From Sphingobacterium paucimobilis HER1398 (GTDB lineage Bacteria; Bacteroidota; Bacteroidia; Sphingobacteriales; Sphingobacteriaceae), in contig NZ_ATDL01000006.1 of the NCBI RefSeq assembly GCF_000416985.1, positions 1 to 64,000 of the forward strand: a stretch of DNA of 64,000 nt, in the 5' to 3' direction. Positions 62,001 through 64,000 of the stretch are shown in pieces. Positions within the stretch are counted from its first letter, which is position 1. Each line of letters starts with the position of its first letter. Both the position numbers and the translations under genes were made by a program. The notes beneath the pieces are model-generated. The model made no database searches, had not been told where the DNA came from, and saw only the letters and a program-made list of their open reading frames with translations.

Positions 62001-62569
62001 ATGGCAAATACTACACCACCAAAGTTGCCGAAGCCATGTACGATTGGTCTGGAGTATCGATGCCAACTTTGTCCGGAGGTTTTAATACTGGATTTTCATG
62101 GAATGGAGTAGCATTGAATTTACTATTCAACTATCAATTGGGAGGAAAAATGTACGATACTGGTTATAACAATCTAATGACCGGTCCATCGGGTTCGGCT
62201 TTGACCGGATCAACGAGACATGTCGATATATTGGGCCGTTGGCAGAAGCCTGGCGACATCACCAATGTCCCACGTTTGGAAGATGCCCAAGATGTGGACC
62301 TGAATGCAGGTTCTTCTACACGTTGGTTGGTCAGTTCTGATATGTTAGAACTAGCAAATGTTACGGCCTCATATGAGTTTCCCAAGGACTTATTGAAACC
62401 TTATAATGTAAGTGGGATGCGCGTCTATTTCTCCGCAGACAATGCATTTTTGCTCACCAAGCGTCAGGGCATGTACCCACGCAAGGCCATTTTTTCAGGA
62501 TATAATAGTAATGTCGATGTATACCTGCCTTCTAGGGTATTTACGTTAGGCTTGAATTTAACTTTTTAA
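59030..62569 (+). CDS. SusC/RagA-type TonB-linked outer-membrane protein with STN domain
   Basis: A 1179-residue receptor. After a basic leader and signal peptide (MTLKLTIAALLLCSSQVNA, ATG 59090 is the alternative start) come the STN domain (residues about 50-120), a carboxypeptidase-like segment (HGRVTGDGGEHLAGVTVQN), the SusC linker DDLDEVVVVAYGTAKKSAFTGS, a plug (VTNSLLGEVSGVQVSTASGQPGSDPTIHIRGIGT, DASSAALYGARGANGVILI) and a 22-strand barrel ending LGLNLTF. STN allows contact with the FecR anti-sigma. It imports a glycan or other ligand together with the SusD that follows 12 bases later. Confidence 0.95.
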   Translation: MYKRYITNSCCNNYRLIRPIMTLKLTIAALLLCSSQVNAFVYSQNINLTLKDKSLKDAFSSISKQSGYHFLYLENDIKNIGKISLNLNGIPLQDALKKTFENTDLTYAIRGKRIIVEKSGEKAATAVKVAAQQQTTIHGRVTGDGGEHLAGVTVQNIQGESTSTNTAGEFTIQAKNGDVLLITIVGYEPQRISVTTQKEYAIKLQPKVDDLDEVVVVAYGTAKKSAFTGSATQLNADKFKDRPLTSVTNSLLGEVSGVQVSTASGQPGSDPTIHIRGIGTISSSVNSTPLIVLNGMPYDNPLNTINPSDIESLTVLKDASSAALYGARGANGVILIQTKGGKKDKQSVGFKLNQGFTAPQSSDYKKVGVADYLLVNWESTRNMLLKNGMTLEQANKAAAENLISNDLKYNPFNVPDDQVVDSSGKLNPNASFMWGDDTDWLKSIQRLGTRTDAGINVSGGTGKSDYYLSTGYLSEKGYIIGSKFDRYTINGNINSKITSFLKVGGMINGVLNKMDGLQNESSGNNGNPFRYVRYIGPIYPIHIHNPITKDYVLDNSGNRVYDFGTGYRISDDLSAPSRDYVGGSNPVLELQKVHDGYKRNLLNAKLYAEIDIIDGLKFTTNGAVSADARLNSSASVVFPEKQNSGSVSKSNSFTTTWTFNQLLSYTKQFNQHHFDVLMGHESYDYEYNYLLAKMSDQRFDNGNYEFPNYSVPGMPTSRTDKYRTEGYLSRVNYDYANKYFLSGSIRRDGTSRFYQDYRWGTFFSVGAGWRLDQESFIKDLGLFDLLKLRASYGGVGNDDIGTYYAWQASYEPADNGLEPGYVRERELNSRSLQWEVSHSSDIGVEFGLFQNRLTGTVEFFNRQSSNLLFKVPKAPDAGQTYAYQNAGSLYNRGLELTLNGQLIKRNGFVWDMGFNATYLKNKITDLPVDPYNSGVHRIEKGHSRYEFYLRQWAGVDPATGSSIYTPSADVLSAFLEESDPAKRSTSIVDVNGKYYTTKVAEAMYDWSGVSMPTLSGGFNTGFSWNGVALNLLFNYQLGGKMYDTGYNNLMTGPSGSALTGSTRHVDILGRWQKPGDITNVPRLEDAQDVDLNAGSSTRWLVSSDMLELANVTASYEFPKDLLKPYNVSGMRVYFSADNAFLLTKRQGMYPRKAIFSGYNSNVDVYLPSRVFTLGLNLTF

Positions 62570-62581
62570 ATTGTAAAGTAA

Positions 62582-64000
62582 ATGAACAGCAAATTCTTAC
62601 CGATAATAGCTTTAATAGCAACCGTGTTTTGGGGATGTCAAAAAGACTTTCTTGAAACCAAGTCAACGGAGTCTGTAGATGAGGAAGCCATCTTTACCAA
62701 TACCAAGACCGCAATGATGGCGGTAAATGGATTGCATAAGTTGATGTGGACCCCCGATCTGTCAACGTCTGCCTTTTATGGTGGATATGATATGCTGATG
62801 ATATGGTATGATGTCATGGGAGAGGATCTGGTATACACCTATTCCAATGCACAGTTTCAAACCCAGGCGCAATGGGCCACACACCGAAAACCTACAGTAG
62901 GCAGCGTTGAGCACTTTTACCGTTTGATGCAGTACTTCGTTTCCAACTCCAATATGATTATTGATCGAATTGACAATATCGAAGGTCCTCAGAGCGAGAG
63001 AAATAATATCAAGGGACAGGCTATGTTCTATAGAGCATTTGCTCATTTCACCATGGTTCAGATGTACGGCGAACGCTATATTTCTGGACGTAACAATACA
63101 CAGATGGGCATCGTGCTTCGCACCGACAATTCTAGCAAACCCCGTGCAAGAGCCAGCGTTGAAGAAGTGTACGCTCAGGTTAACAGCGATATCGATGAAT
63201 CTATCAGACTATTGAACGCTACCGATGTCAACAGATCAAGCAAAGCGCATATCAATGTGCATGTAGCGCGTGGGCTGAAAGCTCGTATACTGCTTACGCA
63301 GGGGCACTGGCTAGAGGCTGCAGAAATGGCCGATCAAGTTGTTAAGAAATCAGGAGCGCAGCTTCAAGCCGATACCTACAAGACGCTGGACAATAGATTT
63401 TCCGATCAGTCGAACAGCGAGTGGCTCTGGGGTTCGAAGCCCCTCTTGTCCCAGTTCAAGAGACTGACCCATTTTCACGGTTACATGTCCAACGAGAATA
63501 TCAGTTATAATCAGAATTCGCCAAGAGCTATTTACAACCTCTTGTACAACCGTATCAGCGATACCGATATACGCAAATCGATTTGGTTTCCAAAAGCTGT
63601 AGATCGAACAGTGACACCACGTCCATTGGTTCCGCCGTCCTCAAATTCGAAGTACGCCAACTATATGGCCAATAAGTTCTTGGTTACAGATCCACAGACC
63701 GAAGGCCAGCGTGACATCCCGTTTATGCGTTTGCCCGAAATGATGTTGATTGCGGCCGAAGGCTATGTACGTGCCGGAGGACATGATGCCCAAGCAGCAG
63801 AGGCGCTTTTGCCGTTGGCGCAACATCGCGATCCACAATATCATAAAACAACAAATACGGGTGCCGATCTGATCGATGAGGTCATGTTCCAGCGTCGAGT
63901 CGAACTATGGGGAGAGGGATTCCGATTTTTGGATCTAAAACGTTTAAACGTACCTCTGGACAGAGGACCTAAACCGCGTGCGGGTTACAATCAGGGCAAC
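62582..64000 (+). CDS. SusD/RagB-family surface lipoprotein (runs off the right edge)
   Basis: An open frame of 473 codons from ATG 62582 to the window edge, no stop reached. MNSKFLPIIALIATVFWGC is a lipoprotein signal with Cys19. Features of SusD: ETKSTESVDEEAIFTNTKTAMMAVNGLHKLM at the start, RNNIKGQAMFYRAFAHFTMVQMYGE (TPR-like helix), IPFMRLPEMMLIAAEGYVRAG, and RRVELWGEGFRFLDLKRL near the edge, the classic C-terminal signature. Only a few dozen residues are probably missing. It pairs with the SusC to bind and deliver the nutrient. Confidence 0.95.
   Translation, partial: MNSKFLPIIALIATVFWGCQKDFLETKSTESVDEEAIFTNTKTAMMAVNGLHKLMWTPDLSTSAFYGGYDMLMIWYDVMGEDLVYTYSNAQFQTQAQWATHRKPTVGSVEHFYRLMQYFVSNSNMIIDRIDNIEGPQSERNNIKGQAMFYRAFAHFTMVQMYGERYISGRNNTQMGIVLRTDNSSKPRARASVEEVYAQVNSDIDESIRLLNATDVNRSSKAHINVHVARGLKARILLTQGHWLEAAEMADQVVKKSGAQLQADTYKTLDNRFSDQSNSEWLWGSKPLLSQFKRLTHFHGYMSNENISYNQNSPRAIYNLLYNRISDTDIRKSIWFPKAVDRTVTPRPLVPPSSNSKYANYMANKFLVTDPQTEGQRDIPFMRLPEMMLIAAEGYVRAGGHDAQAAEALLPLAQHRDPQYHKTTNTGADLIDEVMFQRRVELWGEGFRFLDLKRLNVPLDRGPKPRAGYNQGN

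Overview
The window comes from a Bacteroidota chromosome, most likely Sphingobacterium or a close Sphingobacteriaceae relative. Supporting signs are: recurrent promoters with a TAnnTTTG -7 box, often with TTG or TTTG about 20 bases upstream; almost no Shine-Dalgarno sequences except a perfect one before rpsU; a tmRNA encoding the tag GEENYALAA; an ECF sigma/FecR/SusC/SusD locus; LytTR regulation; and DKNYY and QEGLA-motif proteins. No similarity search was possible, so all family calls rest on motifs read by eye.

Layout. Bases 1-7300 are AT-rich accessory DNA. An IS21-type element enters from the left edge (istA start and multiple terminal repeats) and has cut a tyrosine recombinase gene, of which only the C-terminus remains. 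Then come a helicase-like protein, small proteins of mobile-element type, an intergenic stretch dense in inverted repeats, several unrecognised cargo genes (one DUF3885-like) and a RadC-family protein. The accessory DNA stops at the 3' end of a tRNA-Met gene, a plausible integration site. Bases 7400-19900 hold HAD hydrolase, rpsU, tRNA-Ser, two flavoenzymes (one fused to a DnaJ-like zinc-binding module), a P-type ATPase, a DHFR-like reductase, tmRNA, a Lys/Ala-rich histone-H1-like protein, nitroreductase, fabH and tRNA-Pro.

Bases 19900-27600 look like one regulatory neighbourhood: a LytTR response regulator and its histidine kinase sit beside a DKNYY-protein operon and two small genes. Four promoters here and at 9.96-10.03 kb share two 11-base half-sites (CGNATTGTAAA-like) 20-21 bases apart, with a -7 box exactly 29 bases downstream of the proximal half-site. 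This looks like an undescribed LytTR regulon and is the strongest candidate for a new system in the window.

Bases 27600-56970 are mostly housekeeping: a short SSB with a perfect 5' leader hairpin, alkaline phosphatase, a DUF937-OmpA protein, lipocalin, S1/P1 nuclease, guaA, a ligand-binding lipoprotein, an RsmB-type methyltransferase, an NlpC/P60-TPR-FKBP-serine hydrolase operon, an ATP-grasp/QEGLA zincin/N-formylglutamate-amidohydrolase operon, an ECF sigma triad, a TonB receptor with a D15-type barrel, RluD-type synthase, aminotransferase IV, mnmE and lplA. Three housekeeping genes (guaA, the rluD-like gene, mnmE) have a -7 box ending exactly 4 bases before the ATG, predicting leaderless mRNAs. 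Bases 57100-64000 are a classic ECF sigma/FecR/SusC (with STN domain)/SusD nutrient-uptake locus; susD runs off the right edge.
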